Source: Coriobacterium glomerans PW2
Lineage (GTDB): Bacteria; Actinomycetota; Coriobacteriia; Coriobacteriales; Coriobacteriaceae
DNA length: 64,000 bases
Direction of reading: 5' to 3'
Assembly: GCF_000195315.1 (NCBI RefSeq)
Contig: NC_015389.1
Coordinates: 1,488,001-1,552,000, forward strand
Notes under the pieces: model-generated
Told to the model about the DNA's origin: nothing
The model's input: only the letters and a program-made list of their open reading frames with translations
Databases searched by the model: none
Translations under genes and position numbers: made by a program
In this document: positions 36,846 to 46,412 of the stretch, piece by piece
Layout: each line of letters opens with the position of its first letter
Numbering within the stretch: the stretch's first letter is position 1

Positions 36846-39394
36846 AAGAAGAACCTCGCCGCGACGAGCAGCGCGATCAAACCCGAGCCCAGCCCCAGCG
36901 CGATCGCATCGCGCCTGCCAAGCGAGCGCGGCGCGGGCATGGCGCGTGCCGCATCAGCATAGCATCGCGCGTCCACGGATTCGGCAAGGCGATCGGAACG
37001 CCGGAGAAGCCCCACCATGAGCGGGGTGAGCACGGATATCCAAGCACGAGCCCGGATGCCGAGGACGCCCTCCTCGAAACGAGCGCCGCGAGAGAGCTGA
37101 GCGCGCCTGATCCTGGTGAGCTCATCGCCGACGATCGGTATGCAGCGCAAGGCGATCGAAAGCGAGAGCGCGAGCGCGGCAACGGGTGCGCCCGCACGCG
37201 CCAGAGGACGGGCCAGACGAGCTGCGGCGGCCGCGATACGAGTCGGCGTGGTGCTCTGCGCCACCGCAAAGGAGAATCCCGCGATGACAACGAGGCGAGC
37301 GGCGCAGACAAGGGCGCGAACCCCTCCGGTGCGCGAGAGACCGATAAAGCCGATGACGCGGATGTCGGCGGATCCGTCGCATGATACCAGGTTCGCGCAT
37401 GCGATCAGAACGAGCAGCGCGAGGGTGGGTCTGATCGCGGCGATCGCCCCTCGAGCGCTCACGTCGGCACATCTGAGGATGCAGGCGAGCATGGCACACC
37501 AGACAGCGAGCATCCATGGAGCGTCCGCGAAAAATACCGCTGCGCTCGCAGCGAGCAGCAAGATGATCTTGACCCGCTCGTCCACGGATGCCAGCGCAGA
37601 GCGCCTCGGGCGCGACGGTGGGCTCATCGGGAGCACGCGCGCATCGGATGAGCTCTCAGAGGAGCTCGCACCCGATGGGTCGACCGCGTCGATCGGGACG
37701 GCGAGAGCTGCGAGGAGCGCATCTCGAAGAACCCAGGACTCAGGTGCCGCCAAGCCGGCGCGCGCGAACAGGGAGGGCTCCCCGGCAAGTCGTTGCGGCG
37801 AACCGTGCCAGCGGAGCTCACCGTGTTCGAGCAGGGCTACGCGATCCACTCGGACGAGCCATTCTTCCAGATCATGGCTGATGACCATGATCGCCATGCC
37901 CTCATTTGCGAGCGCGCGAACGAGGCGATGAAGCTGATCGCGTGCGCGGGCATCAAGACCGCAGGAGGGCTCATCGAGTACGATCGCCGCCGGATGAAGC
38001 GACAGGACCGAGGCGATCCCCACTTTTCGCGCCTGTCCGCCGGACAAGGAGAACGGATCGCGTGGGAGAAGCCCGGAATCAAGGCCCATGCGCGCAGCGG
38101 CCTCATGCACCCGATCGGTGAGATCGCAGCGCGAGACGCCCCGGTTCATCGGTGCAAAGGCCAACTCCGCCTCCACGCTGTCACAGAAGAGCTGCTGCTC
38201 GGGTGCCTGCAAGACATATCCCACGTCGCCGGGGCGAGGATAACGGACGCCAAGGCGTATCTCGCCGGCATGCGGGGTCGCGAGGCCGGCGGCGAGCGCT
38301 GCGAGGGTGGACTTGCCCGATCCCGAGCGACCGGCAAGAAGCAGAACCTCGCCCCGGGAAACACTTACGTTCACATGGCTCAGCGCTTCTGTTCGCCCGT
38401 AGGCGTAGCTGACGTCTGCGAGCGAGATCAGCGCTTCGCCGCTTCGCTGTCGAATACCGCGCGCTCCGACGACACGCGCTCCCTGCGCGGGCGCAGGTCG
38501 GTCTCCACCATCGAGCGGATGCGCCGTCGCAGCGAGGATCCGCTCGATCCCACAACGATCAACCGACCCGTTCGCGCGCGCCCGCTGCAGCCACCCGAGC
38601 AGATCGGTCGGCTCAGATCCGCACTCAAGCGGATACCCGAGCTCGATAGCGACGCGAAGCGCGTCGATATAGCCGCTGAACGAAAACGTCTGATCCCACT
38701 GTCTCGCGGAACCGATGAGCAATTCGATGGTCGGGCCCTGCCACGCGAGACGCCCTCTCTCCATCAGCAGCACGCGGTCGCAAGCGACGGCCTCGAGCGG
38801 GTCATGCGTGATCTGCACGACTCCGATGTCGCGCTCGCGGGCGAGCCTTCGAAACAGCGCGCGTGCCGTCGCGCGCGCGACGACGTCCAGATTCGAGGTC
38901 ACCTCGTCGAGGACGACATAGCGCGGCTCCATCGCGAGCACGCCCGCCAGCGCGACCCGCTGCTGCTCGCCGCCGGACAGCGTGCGAACGTCGCGTCCCA
39001 TGAGGTCGATGAGACCGACATCGCGCAGGGCGCGCTCGACGCGATGCTCGATATCAGCCTCGGCGAGACCCAGGTTGCGCGGCCCGAACGCAACCTCCTC
39101 CTCCACGATCGAGGCGACCATCTGATCGGCGGCGCTCTGTCGAACGAACCCGACGCGTCGCCGCGCCTCGCGCCGTTGCGAGTCGATGCGCGCATCGAGC
39201 CCGTCGATGCGAACCTCCCCGTCATCGGCCAGCCTCATGGCGCACATGAGCGCGGCGAGCGTGGACTTGCCCGAGCCATTCGGACCGGCGAGACAGACCA
39301 GCTCGCCGGGCGAGATGGTACACGTCGTTCCCGTCAGCGCGGGGCGGCCGGCGAGCGCGTCGTAGCGAAGACGCGCGTTTGCAACTTCGATCAT
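36842..39394 (-). CDS. Fused ECF transporter module (two ATPases + EcfT)
   Basis: An 850-aa single chain. Residues ~1-230 are an ABC ATPase (GPNGSGKST, LSGGEQQRVAL, YVVLDE), ~325-545 a second ATPase (GRSGSGKST, LSGGQARKVGI, AIVLDEPSCG), and ~610-850 a membrane EcfT/CbiQ-type scaffold with about five helices and a coupling segment RRAQLSRGARFEEG. In most bacteria these are three genes (ecfA1, ecfA2, ecfT) ahead of truA, the same genomic place as here. It powers uptake of vitamins or metals with separate S components, none of which are in the window. The ATG at 39394 is chosen; a GTG at 39403 is an alternative. It starts 37 nt after the rplQ terminator. Confidence 0.88.
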   Translation of the reverse strand: MIEVANARLRYDALAGRPALTGTTCTISPGELVCLAGPNGSGKSTLAALMCAMRLADDGEVRIDGLDARIDSQRREARRRVGFVRQSAADQMVASIVEEEVAFGPRNLGLAEADIEHRVERALRDVGLIDLMGRDVRTLSGGEQQRVALAGVLAMEPRYVVLDEVTSNLDVVARATARALFRRLARERDIGVVQITHDPLEAVACDRVLLMERGRLAWQGPTIELLIGSARQWDQTFSFSGYIDALRVAIELGYPLECGSEPTDLLGWLQRARANGSVDRCGIERILAATAHPLDGGDRPAPAQGARVVGARGIRQRSGEALISLADVSYAYGRTEALSHVNVSVSRGEVLLLAGRSGSGKSTLAALAAGLATPHAGEIRLGVRYPRPGDVGYVLQAPEQQLFCDSVEAELAFAPMNRGVSRCDLTDRVHEAAARMGLDSGLLPRDPFSLSGGQARKVGIASVLSLHPAAIVLDEPSCGLDARARDQLHRLVRALANEGMAIMVISHDLEEWLVRVDRVALLEHGELRWHGSPQRLAGEPSLFARAGLAAPESWVLRDALLAALAVPIDAVDPSGASSSESSSDARVLPMSPPSRPRRSALASVDERVKIILLLAASAAVFFADAPWMLAVWCAMLACILRCADVSARGAIAAIRPTLALLVLIACANLVSCDGSADIRVIGFIGLSRTGGVRALVCAARLVVIAGFSFAVAQSTTPTRIAAAAARLARPLARAGAPVAALALSLSIALRCIPIVGDELTRIRRAQLSRGARFEEGVLGIRARAWISVLTPLMVGLLRRSDRLAESVDARCYADAARAMPAPRSLGRRDAIALGLGSGLIALLVAARFFL

Positions 39395-39430
39395 TTCATC
39401 CACCGTCTCAAGATCCGCGCGGATCGCATC

Positions 39431-39459
39431 AAAAAAGGGGTGCGCATGCGCACCCCTTT
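39431..39459 (-). terminator. Terminator at the end of the rplQ operon
   Basis: On the minus strand, GGGGTGCGC and GCGCACCCC arms lie in an uninterrupted palindrome (39434-39459), followed by TTTTTT. It closes the long ribosomal-protein operon after rplQ; the ECF gene begins within 40 nt, so read-through or a separate promoter must serve it. Confidence 0.85.
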
Positions 39460-39487
39460 CGCATTCCGATCACGCGAGATCGCCGAT

Positions 39488-40093
39488 CTACTCAGAAGCC
39501 CCCTCGGCTGAGGCATCCGAGGCGTTCTCGGTGTCCTCGACCTCGTTCGACTCCGTCGCGACCTCAGCGGAGGCATCAGCGTCTACGGTAGTGGTGACAT
39601 CGTCTGCCGTCTGCTCTGCATCAGCGCGATCGTCTGAGGTGTCATCATCTGCGACCGCCGCCTTCCGGACCTTCTTGGGGGCGTCGGCGCGCTTGGGAGC
39701 CGCCGCGACGGTCGCGGTCTTCTTCTTGACGGCCTCGGAGACGATCTCGATGATGACGACCGGAGCGTTGTCTCCCTTGCGTGTTCCGAGCTTCATGATA
39801 CGGGTGTAACCGCCGTTGCGATCGACCCACATGCCCTGTGCGGCCTTATCAAAGATCTCGGCGACGAGGTTCTTGTCGCCGAGCTTGGAGATCGCAAGAC
39901 GACGAGAATGCAGGTCGCCCTTTTTCGCCCACGTGATGATGGGCTCGACATAGCCGCGAAGCGCCTTGGCGCGCGCCTCCGTCGTCTTGATGCGATCATT
40001 TTCAAACAGCGCCTTGGCAAGGCTCTTCTTCATGGCCCGGGTATGGCTCGCATCGGTACCGAGCTTCAGGCCCTTCTTCTTGTTGTGACGCAT
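39488..40093 (-). CDS. rplQ: 50S ribosomal protein L17 with acidic tail
   Basis: A 201-aa L17. Residues 1-~118 are the conserved core (MRHNKKKGLKLGTDASHTRA, and GGYTRIMKLGTRKGDNAPV near the end). The remaining ~83 residues are a low-complexity Ala/Asp/Glu/Thr/Val tail, much longer than the usual 116-127 aa protein and strongly acidic, unlike most ribosomal proteins. Last gene of the alpha operon, 28 nt after rpoA. Confidence 0.96.
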   Translation of the reverse strand: MRHNKKKGLKLGTDASHTRAMKKSLAKALFENDRIKTTEARAKALRGYVEPIITWAKKGDLHSRRLAISKLGDKNLVAEIFDKAAQGMWVDRNGGYTRIMKLGTRKGDNAPVVIIEIVSEAVKKKTATVAAAPKRADAPKKVRKAAVADDDTSDDRADAEQTADDVTTTVDADASAEVATESNEVEDTENASDASAEGASE

Positions 40094-40121
40094 GGTCTCG
40101 ATTCTCCTTCGTATGCAAGCG

Positions 40122-41063
40122 CTAGGCCTTGAGGCCCAACCCCATGGACTCCAGCTTGTCTTTGACTTCCTCGATCGACTTCACGCCGAAATTGCGAATG
40201 TTCAGCAGATCATTCTCGGAGAACTCGACAAGCTGACGAACCGAGTGGATGCTGGCGCGCTTCAAACAGTTATAGGAACGGACGGACAGGTCCAGATCCT
40301 CGATCTGCTTGTCAAGCTCGGCGTTGTCACTCGTGACCTCGGGGGCGAAGATGGAAACCTCTTCCTCGACCTCGGGAACCTCGGCAAGGTTCATAAACGA
40401 GGCCATGTGCTGGTTGATGATGTTCGCAGCTGAGACGACGGCATCGCGCGGTGAGAGCGCCCCGTTCGTCTCGATCTCGAGCACGAGCCGGTCGTAGTCG
40501 GTGTGCTGGCCGACGCGCGTGGCCTCGACGAGCTTGGCGCACCGGCGCACCGGTGAGTACAGCGAATCGACATGGATGATGCCGATGGGATCGTTGTCGT
40601 GCTTGTTCGCCTCGTAGGAGATGTAGCCCCGACCGTAACCGATCCGCATGCTCATCGTGAGATGACCGCCCTCGGTAAGCGTCGCGATATGCTGATCCGG
40701 GTTGACCAATTCGAAATCGGACGGGACGAAGAAGTCCGCGCCGGTGACCTCACCGGGGCCGTCGACCGAAATCGTCGCCGTGGCCTCGTCGGTCGTCCCC
40801 AGAGATCTGAAAACAAGACCCTTCACGTTCAAGACGATGTCGGTCACGTCCTCGACCATGTTCGGTATGGTCATGAACTCATGCTGCGCGCCATCGATCT
40901 GGATAGCCTCGACTGCGGCTCCCTCGAGCGAGGAGAGCAGAACGCGCCTGAGCGAGTTGCCCAACGTGTCGCCGTAGCCCCGCTCGAGCGGCTCGACGGA
41001 GACCCGCGCGGAAACCTCGTCGATCTCTTCGACCTGAACTTGAGGCCTTATAAATTCTGACAT
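40122..41063 (-). CDS. rpoA: RNA polymerase alpha subunit
   Basis: A 313-aa alpha subunit. The N-terminal domain (assembly of beta and beta') has RGYGDTLGNSLRRVLLSSL; the C-terminal domain, about residues 255-309, contains the HhH segment ENDLLNIRNFGVKSIEEV that contacts UP elements and activators. GGAGGT precedes the ATG. A related HhH domain is also found at the end of RpoC in this window. Confidence 0.98.
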   Translation of the reverse strand: MSEFIRPQVQVEEIDEVSARVSVEPLERGYGDTLGNSLRRVLLSSLEGAAVEAIQIDGAQHEFMTIPNMVEDVTDIVLNVKGLVFRSLGTTDEATATISVDGPGEVTGADFFVPSDFELVNPDQHIATLTEGGHLTMSMRIGYGRGYISYEANKHDNDPIGIIHVDSLYSPVRRCAKLVEATRVGQHTDYDRLVLEIETNGALSPRDAVVSAANIINQHMASFMNLAEVPEVEEEVSIFAPEVTSDNAELDKQIEDLDLSVRSYNCLKRASIHSVRQLVEFSENDLLNIRNFGVKSIEEVKDKLESMGLGLKA

Positions 41064-41094
41064 GTATTACCTCCAGCCTCAGCAGCCTTGCGGG

Positions 41095-41691
41095 CTACTT
41101 AGAGTAGTGCTCGATGATGAGCTGCTCTTTGATATCGGTGCTGATCTGCTCGCGGCTCGGAAGTGAGAGCACGCTGCCAGACAGCTTCTCGATATCGACC
41201 TCGAGCCAGCCGGGAACCTCGAAGCGCTCGGAGGAAATCAGTGCCTCCTTGATGGGGAGCAGATCGCGGAACTTCGCTCCGACCGCGATGACATCTCCCT
41301 CTTTGACCAAGTACGAGGGAATATCGACACGGTGCCCATTGACTGTGAAGTGCCCGTGGCGAACGGTCTGTCGGGCCTCTTTGCGAGTTCGCGCGAAGCC
41401 GAGACGAAACACCACGTTGTCCAAGCGAGTCTCCAGAAGCGTCATGAGATTCTCGCCGGTGATGCCGGTCATCTTGAGCGCGCGAAAATAGTACCGGCGA
41501 AACTGCTTCTCAAGTACACCGTAGATGAATTTCGCCTTCTGCTTCTCGCGCAGCTGCGTTCCGTACTCGGACTCCTTGCGTCGCCGCTTGGGCTGACGGA
41601 TGGATTCCTTTTTGCTGCTGTAGCCCAGCTCCACGGGATCGATCCCAAGCTGGCGGCAGCGCTTGAGAACCGGGGTTCTATCGATTGCCAT
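41095..41691 (-). CDS. rpsD: 30S ribosomal protein S4
   Basis: A 198-aa primary 16S rRNA-binding protein. The S4 RNA-binding motif is RLDNVVFRLGFARTRKEAR with the HGHFTVNGHRVDIPS turn. The N-terminus lacks the zinc cysteines present in some S4 proteins (C- form). It lies between rpsK and rpoA as usual in Gram-positives, where S4 may regulate the alpha operon. Confidence 0.97.
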   Translation of the reverse strand: MAIDRTPVLKRCRQLGIDPVELGYSSKKESIRQPKRRRKESEYGTQLREKQKAKFIYGVLEKQFRRYYFRALKMTGITGENLMTLLETRLDNVVFRLGFARTRKEARQTVRHGHFTVNGHRVDIPSYLVKEGDVIAVGAKFRDLLPIKEALISSERFEVPGWLEVDIEKLSGSVLSLPSREQISTDIKEQLIIEHYSK

Positions 41692-41710
41692 AGTTTCTCG
41701 ATCCTTTCAG

Positions 41711-42115
41711 TTACACGCGGCGGCGCTTCTTGGGGCGGCAGCCGTTGTGCGGAATGGGCGTTTTATCCTGAATGCTGGCGATCTCGAGACCGGCGGCCTG
41801 CAGGGAGCGAATCGCGGTCTCGCGCCCGGAACCCGGACCCTTCACGAACACGGCGACCTTGTGCATGCCGTGCTCCATGGCAGCCTTTGCACATGCCTCG
41901 GCGGCCATCTGGGCCGCGAACGGGGTCGACTTGCGCGAGCCCTTGAAGCCCACGGTACCCGACGAGCGCCATGTGATGACATTGCCCTGGGGGTCGGTGA
42001 TCGAGATGATCGTGTTATTGAAGGTGGAGCGGATATGGGCCTGCCCCACGGCGATGTTCTTGCGCTCGGCGCGCTTCACGCGCGTCGGACGAACATTCTT
42101 CTTTGCTGTAGCCAT
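41711..42115 (-). CDS. rpsK: 30S ribosomal protein S11
   Basis: A 134-aa platform protein of the small subunit. [17 protein letters not shown] and [13 protein letters not shown] are family signatures, with the basic C-terminus [19 protein letters not shown] precedes the ATG. It is 10 nt after rpsM. Confidence 0.98.
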   Translation of the reverse strand: MATAKKNVRPTRVKRAERKNIAVGQAHIRSTFNNTIISITDPQGNVITWRSSGTVGFKGSRKSTPFAAQMAAEACAKAAMEHGMHKVAVFVKGPGSGRETAIRSLQAAGLEIASIQDKTPIPHNGCRPKKRRRV

Positions 42116-42125
42116 CTAGCGCTCC

Positions 42126-42500
42126 TTATTTCTTCTTCTTGGCACCGATTTGACGCTTCGGGCCCTTGCGGGTGCGAGCATTCGTGTGGGTGCGCTGCCC
42201 GCGGACCGGAAGGCCCCGGCGGTGGCGCAGACCCCGGTAGGCACCGATGTCCATAAGGCGCTTGACATTCTGGTTCTGATCACGGCGCAGATCGCCCTCA
42301 ACCATGATCCGATTCTTGTCGATGTAATCGCGAATCGCGTTGACCTCGTCTTCCGTGAGATCGCGAACCCGCGTATCGGGGTTGATGTTGCACGTGACGC
42401 AGATCTTCGTCGCCGTGGTGCGGCCGATTCCGTAGATGTAGGTCAGACCGATCTCCACGCGCTTCTCACGTGGCAGGTCGACACCATTGATACGGGCCAA
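42126..42500 (-). CDS. rpsM: 30S ribosomal protein S13
   Basis: A 124-aa head protein of the small subunit contacting the P-site tRNA and L5. The N-terminus is [20 protein letters not shown] and the C-terminal tail [17 protein letters not shown] is basic. The start codon is TTG at 42500 with AGGAG about 7 nt upstream. Confidence 0.98.
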   Translation of the reverse strand: MARINGVDLPREKRVEIGLTYIYGIGRTTATKICVTCNINPDTRVRDLTEDEVNAIRDYIDKNRIMVEGDLRRDQNQNVKRLMDIGAYRGLRHRRGLPVRGQRTHTNARTRKGPKRQIGAKKKK

Positions 42501-42515
42501 CGTCTGTCTCCTCTC

Positions 42516-42629
42516 TTAACCTTGGCGCTGCTTGTGACGGGGGTTCTCGCAGATCACGAAAACCTTGCCGTGACGCCGGATGATCTTGCACTTATCGCAC
42601 ATCTTCTTGACCGAAGGACGTACCTTCAT
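42516..42629 (-). CDS. rpmJ: 50S ribosomal protein L36
   Basis: A 37-aa zinc-binding protein; Cys11, Cys14, Cys27 and His32 form the zinc site ([14 protein letters not shown] at the N-terminus). This is the zinc (C+) form. AAGGAAG precedes the ATG. It lies between infA and rpsM, its usual place. Too short to appear among long reading frames. Confidence 0.97.
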   Translation of the reverse strand: MKVRPSVKKMCDKCKIIRRHGKVFVICENPRHKQRQG

Positions 42630-42769
42630 CGTTCTTCCTTTCGGTGGCGTTCAACCTGAAACCAACTGCTATCTGCTCGCCCAGCCGCAGGCGTGGATCA
42701 CATGCTCACTTTTTGAGACGAGCCGTAACGCCGGCTCGCCTCGCGTTCGACCCCACACGGGGGTATCGA

Positions 42770-42988
42770 TCATTTATAACGATAGGTGATGCGCCCGCGC
42801 GTCAGATCATAGGGAGAAAGCTCGACGACGACCTTGTCACCAGGCAGAATCCGAATGTAGTTCATCCGAATCTTGCCCGAGATAGAGCAGAGCACCGTAT
42901 GACCGTTCTCGAGCTCGACGCGAAACATGGCATTTGGCAGCGGCTCGGTAACCGTGCCCTCGAGTTCGATAGCGTCTTCCTTCTTCAC
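42770..42988 (-). CDS. infA: Translation initiation factor IF-1
   Basis: A 72-aa OB-fold factor that occupies the A site during initiation. [20 protein letters not shown] and [15 protein letters not shown] are typical. The start is GTG at 42988, with GAGAAAGA upstream; the family N-terminus is matched. A GTG two codons further up is possible. The frame is open for 37 more codons without homology. 140 nt separate it from rpmJ. Confidence 0.96.
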   Translation of the reverse strand: MKKEDAIELEGTVTEPLPNAMFRVELENGHTVLCSISGKIRMNYIRILPGDKVVVELSPYDLTRGRITYRYK

Positions 42989-43068
42989 AAGCACATCTTT
43001 CTCTAGAAAACGACAGCGACGATAAATAATACACCAGAACAGCATCAAACACGAATTCTCTGTGCCGT

Positions 43069-43857
43069 CTACATAACTCCACCCTGAAGATTGCACCACG
43101 GGCCCTCGGCGTCCGCAGTCAGAATACGAGGACCGTCCGCCGTGATGGCAAGTGTGTTCTCGTAGTGGGCGGCAAGGGAGTGATCGACTGTTCTCACGAT
43201 CCAGCCGTCCGCGCCGACGTTCACGTGGTTCGAGCCCATGGTGATCATCGGTTCGATCGCGATGACCATTCCCTCTTGGAGACGCACGCCGCGACCCCGC
43301 TTGCCGAAGTTTGCGACATTTGGCTCCTCGTGCATCGCGCGGCCGACGCCATGTCCGACGTAGTCGCGCAGCACGCCGTAACCGTGCGCCTCGGCGAGCG
43401 ACTGGATCGCATAGCCGATGTCGCCTACGTGGTTGCCCGGAATCGCCTGCGCGATGCCCGCCTTCAGGCAGTCAAGCGTCACCTCGCACAGCGCCTGAGC
43501 CTCCTGACTCGGCGTGCCGACGAAGAACGTCCAAGCGTTGTCGCCTACCCAGCCCTCCACGATGGCTCCGGTGTCAATCGATATGATGTCGCCATCACGC
43601 AGAATGACCTCGGGGTTGGGAATGCCATGAACGACGGCGTCATTGAGCGATGCGCAGATCGACCCGGGAAAGCCGCCGTAACCCTTGAAGGCCGGACGAC
43701 CGGCGTGCATGCGGATCATCTGCTCGGCGAGCTGATCGAGTTCAAAGGTCGAAACGCCCGGACGCACCATAGCGCCGACATGACGCAGCGCCATCTTGGA
43801 CAGGGCTCCCGCCTTCTTCATCTCCTCGATCTCTTGCGGCGTCTTGATCTTTATCAT
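43069..43857 (-). CDS. map: Methionine aminopeptidase, type I
   Basis: A 262-aa enzyme that removes N-terminal Met. The metal ligands are visible: Asp in SIDTGAI and in VGDNAW, His in [12 protein letters not shown], Glu in AIEPMI and in HYENTLAIT. Its ATG overlaps the adk stop (ATGA), and infA follows, an order common in Gram-positive spc operons. Confidence 0.97.
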   Translation of the reverse strand: MIKIKTPQEIEEMKKAGALSKMALRHVGAMVRPGVSTFELDQLAEQMIRMHAGRPAFKGYGGFPGSICASLNDAVVHGIPNPEVILRDGDIISIDTGAIVEGWVGDNAWTFFVGTPSQEAQALCEVTLDCLKAGIAQAIPGNHVGDIGYAIQSLAEAHGYGVLRDYVGHGVGRAMHEEPNVANFGKRGRGVRLQEGMVIAIEPMITMGSNHVNVGADGWIVRTVDHSLAAHYENTLAITADGPRILTADAEGPWCNLQGGVM

Positions 43858-44480
43858 ATGCCGAGGACTTCCTTCGCCACGACGTTCACGTCGTCTTTGT
43901 GTCCATCACCGTTTACGGTCTTGAGCAGGCCCTGACCGCGATAGTACTCCACCAGCGGACTCGTCTGCTTTTGATACACATCCAAGCGGTTCGCGATCGT
44001 CTCCGGCTTATCGTCGTCGCGCTGATACATCTGACCGCCGCACAGCGGGCACACCTTGTCCTCGACGGTACCGGTGTAGCCGCACGTCCTGCAGGTGCGC
44101 CGTCTTGAGAGCCGGCGGATGACGACACTCGGTGACGCTTCGATGAGCAGAGCGCAGTCGAGCTCTCGTCCCAGTGCCGCCAGCTCGGAATCGAGCGTGA
44201 CCGCCTGAACAGCATTGCGCGGAAACCCGTCCAAGATGAAGCCCGAACGGGTATCGTCCTGCTCGAGGCGCTCCTTGACGAGTTCGATCACGAGCTGGTC
44301 GGGAACGAGCTCTCCGGCATCCATATATCGTTTCGCCTGCACACCGAGTTTGGTCTTGGCCTTGACAGCCGCGCGAAGAAGATCGCCGGTGGCGATGTGG
44401 GCGTAGCCGAATTCGCCGACGAGCTGCTGCGCCAGCGTGCCCTTGCCCGCGCCCGGACCTCCCAGCAACACCAGGTTCAT
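43854..44480 (-). CDS. adk: Adenylate kinase
   Basis: A 208-aa enzyme interconverting AMP + ATP and 2 ADP. The P-loop is LLGGPGAGKGT, the AMP site includes IATGDLLRAA and LDGFPRNAVQA, and the LID carries the zinc Cys pairs CRTC and CPLC. It lies between secY (18 nt) and map (overlap of 4 nt). Confidence 0.97.
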   Translation of the reverse strand: MNLVLLGGPGAGKGTLAQQLVGEFGYAHIATGDLLRAAVKAKTKLGVQAKRYMDAGELVPDQLVIELVKERLEQDDTRSGFILDGFPRNAVQAVTLDSELAALGRELDCALLIEASPSVVIRRLSRRRTCRTCGYTGTVEDKVCPLCGGQMYQRDDDKPETIANRLDVYQKQTSPLVEYYRGQGLLKTVNGDGHKDDVNVVAKEVLGI

Positions 44481-44498
44481 AGGTCGTCTCCTCTCTGA

Positions 44499-45782
44499 CT
44501 ACTTGAAGAAGCCGTCATAGTCGTACATCTTGAGCTGGCTTTCCACCTTGGCTATGGTGTCGAGCACGACGCCGACCATGATGAGGACCGAGGTGCCTCC
44601 GAACGACTGTATGAGGCGGTTGCCCGTGAACGAGAATACGACCGAGGGGACGATTGCGATGACAGCCAGAAAGACCGCACTCGGCAGGGTGATCTTGTTG
44701 AGAGCGTTTTTGATGTAGGCCGCTGTCGCCCTGCCCGGGCGAACACCCGGGATGAACCCGCCTTGCTTCTTCAGGTTGTCCGCCGTGTCATCGGGATTGA
44801 ACACCATGGAGGTGTAGAAGTATGCGAAGAACACAATGAAGACCACGTTCAGGACCCAGTTGAGCCAGCCGGCGGACAACGCGCCGGCAGCTGTCTGAAT
44901 AAAGTCGATCCCAGGGAAGAACACGGCGATCTGAGCCGGGAAGTACAGAAGCGCGCTCGCGAAGATGATGGGCACGACCCCGGCGGTGTTGACCTTGATC
45001 GGCAGATACGTCGACTGGCCTCCCATGATGCGCCGACCGACGACGCGCTTGGCGTACTGCACCGGAATGCGACGCTGACCTCGCTCGATGAACACGATGA
45101 GGGGGATGACGAGCAGAATGACCACGAAGACCACGATCGTCACGATGATGCCCTTGAGGCCGGCTGACGATGAGGAAACGATCGCCTGGGGAAGGCCGGC
45201 CATGATGTTCGCGAATATGATCAGCGACATGCCGTTGCCGATGCCGCGCTGCGTGATGAGCTCGCCTATCCACATGATGAGCATCGCGCCGGCGACAAGG
45301 GTCCCCACGACCATGATGTCGAAGATGGCCTCGGGCGCGCCGGCGCCATTGAAGCTGACGCCGTAGCTCTTGAACAAGAACAGGTATCCGATGGAGTTCA
45401 GCACCGCGAGCCCCAAGGTCAGATAGCGCGAGTACTGGGTGATCTTCGTCTGACCGACCTCTCCCTCGCGCGAAAGCTCATGCAGACTCGGCACAACACT
45501 CTGAAGAAGCTGCAATATGATGGAGCTCGTGATGTAGGGCATGATGCCGAGTGAGAACACGGACACGTATTTGAGCGCGCCACCGGAGAACAGGTTCAGC
45601 AGCGCCATCGCTCCCGATGCGACCGAGCCGTTGCCTCCGAACAGGTTCATCATCCCCTGAAAGGGGACACCGGGGACAGGAAGATGGGCGCCGAAGCGAT
45701 AGACGACGAGCATCCCGGCTGTGAACAGGATCTTGCTCCGCAAGTCCTTGATGCCAAACGCGTTCTTGAGACCAGTTAGCAC
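44499..45782 (-). CDS. secY: Protein translocase subunit SecY
   Basis: A 427-aa ten-helix channel of the Sec machinery. The family pieces FRFGAHLPVPG-like at the N-terminus (YRFGAHLPVPG), GIGNGMSLIIFANI and FGGTSVLIMVGVVLDT are present. The start is GTG at 45782, overlapping the rplO stop by 7 nt with GAGGA upstream. Confidence 0.97.
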   Translation of the reverse strand: MLTGLKNAFGIKDLRSKILFTAGMLVVYRFGAHLPVPGVPFQGMMNLFGGNGSVASGAMALLNLFSGGALKYVSVFSLGIMPYITSSIILQLLQSVVPSLHELSREGEVGQTKITQYSRYLTLGLAVLNSIGYLFLFKSYGVSFNGAGAPEAIFDIMVVGTLVAGAMLIMWIGELITQRGIGNGMSLIIFANIMAGLPQAIVSSSSAGLKGIIVTIVVFVVILLVIPLIVFIERGQRRIPVQYAKRVVGRRIMGGQSTYLPIKVNTAGVVPIIFASALLYFPAQIAVFFPGIDFIQTAAGALSAGWLNWVLNVVFIVFFAYFYTSMVFNPDDTADNLKKQGGFIPGVRPGRATAAYIKNALNKITLPSAVFLAVIAIVPSVVFSFTGNRLIQSFGGTSVLIMVGVVLDTIAKVESQLKMYDYDGFFK

Positions 45783-46225
45783 GGTTCCTCGACCTTTCCG
45801 CCGGCGGCCTCGATCTTGGCTCGCGCGCTCGCCGAAACCTTATCGGCACGCACCGTGAACTTCTTGGAAATCTCACCGTCCCCAAGGATCTTGACCGGGA
45901 TGAATTCCTTTTTGATGATGCCCGCCGCGACGAGCGCCGCGCCATCGATCAACGCGCCATCCTCGAACTTCTCATCGAGGCGCGCGAGGTTGACCGGAGC
46001 GAACTCGATGCGACGCGGGTTGCGAAAGCCCGGAAGCTTCGGCAGACGCATCGCCAGCGGCATCTGGCCGCCCTCGAAGCCCGCGCCCTTGCCGCCGCCT
46101 GAACGGGAGAGCTGACCCTTCTGACCGCGTCCGGCCGTGGTGCCCTTGCCGGCCGAGTTGCCGCGCCCGATGCGCTTGCGTCGATGCGTGGAGCGGGGGG
46201 CCGGGGTAAGATCGTGAAGCTGCAT
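45776..46225 (-). CDS. rplO: 50S ribosomal protein L15
   Basis: A 149-aa protein binding 23S rRNA. The Gly/Arg/Lys-rich N-terminus (RRKRIGRGNSAGKGTTAGRG) and GGQMPLAMRLPKLPGF are typical. It overlaps secY. Confidence 0.98.
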   Translation of the reverse strand: MQLHDLTPAPRSTHRRKRIGRGNSAGKGTTAGRGQKGQLSRSGGGKGAGFEGGQMPLAMRLPKLPGFRNPRRIEFAPVNLARLDEKFEDGALIDGAALVAAGIIKKEFIPVKILGDGEISKKFTVRADKVSASARAKIEAAGGKVEEPC

Positions 46226-46227
46226 TG

Positions 46228-46410
46228 CTACTCCTCTACAATCTCGACAAGGTGCTTCACCTTGAAGATCATTCCGCGGACCGATTCGTTGTCCGGAAGC
46301 TCGTGGATGCGGTTGATCTTTCCGAGCCCCAGCGAGCGAACGGTGTCGACCTGGTCCTTCTTGCAGCCGTTTGTGCTGCGAACCTGCTTGACCTTGATGG
46401 TGTCAGCCAT
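46228..46410 (-). CDS. rpmD: 50S ribosomal protein L30
   Basis: A 60-aa protein (MADTIKVKQVRSTNGCKKDQ, then LGLGKINRIHELPDNESVRG). It is placed between rpsE and rplO with 2-nt gaps, the standard order. Confidence 0.97.
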   Translation of the reverse strand: MADTIKVKQVRSTNGCKKDQVDTVRSLGLGKINRIHELPDNESVRGMIFKVKHLVEIVEE

Positions 46411-46412
46411 GC

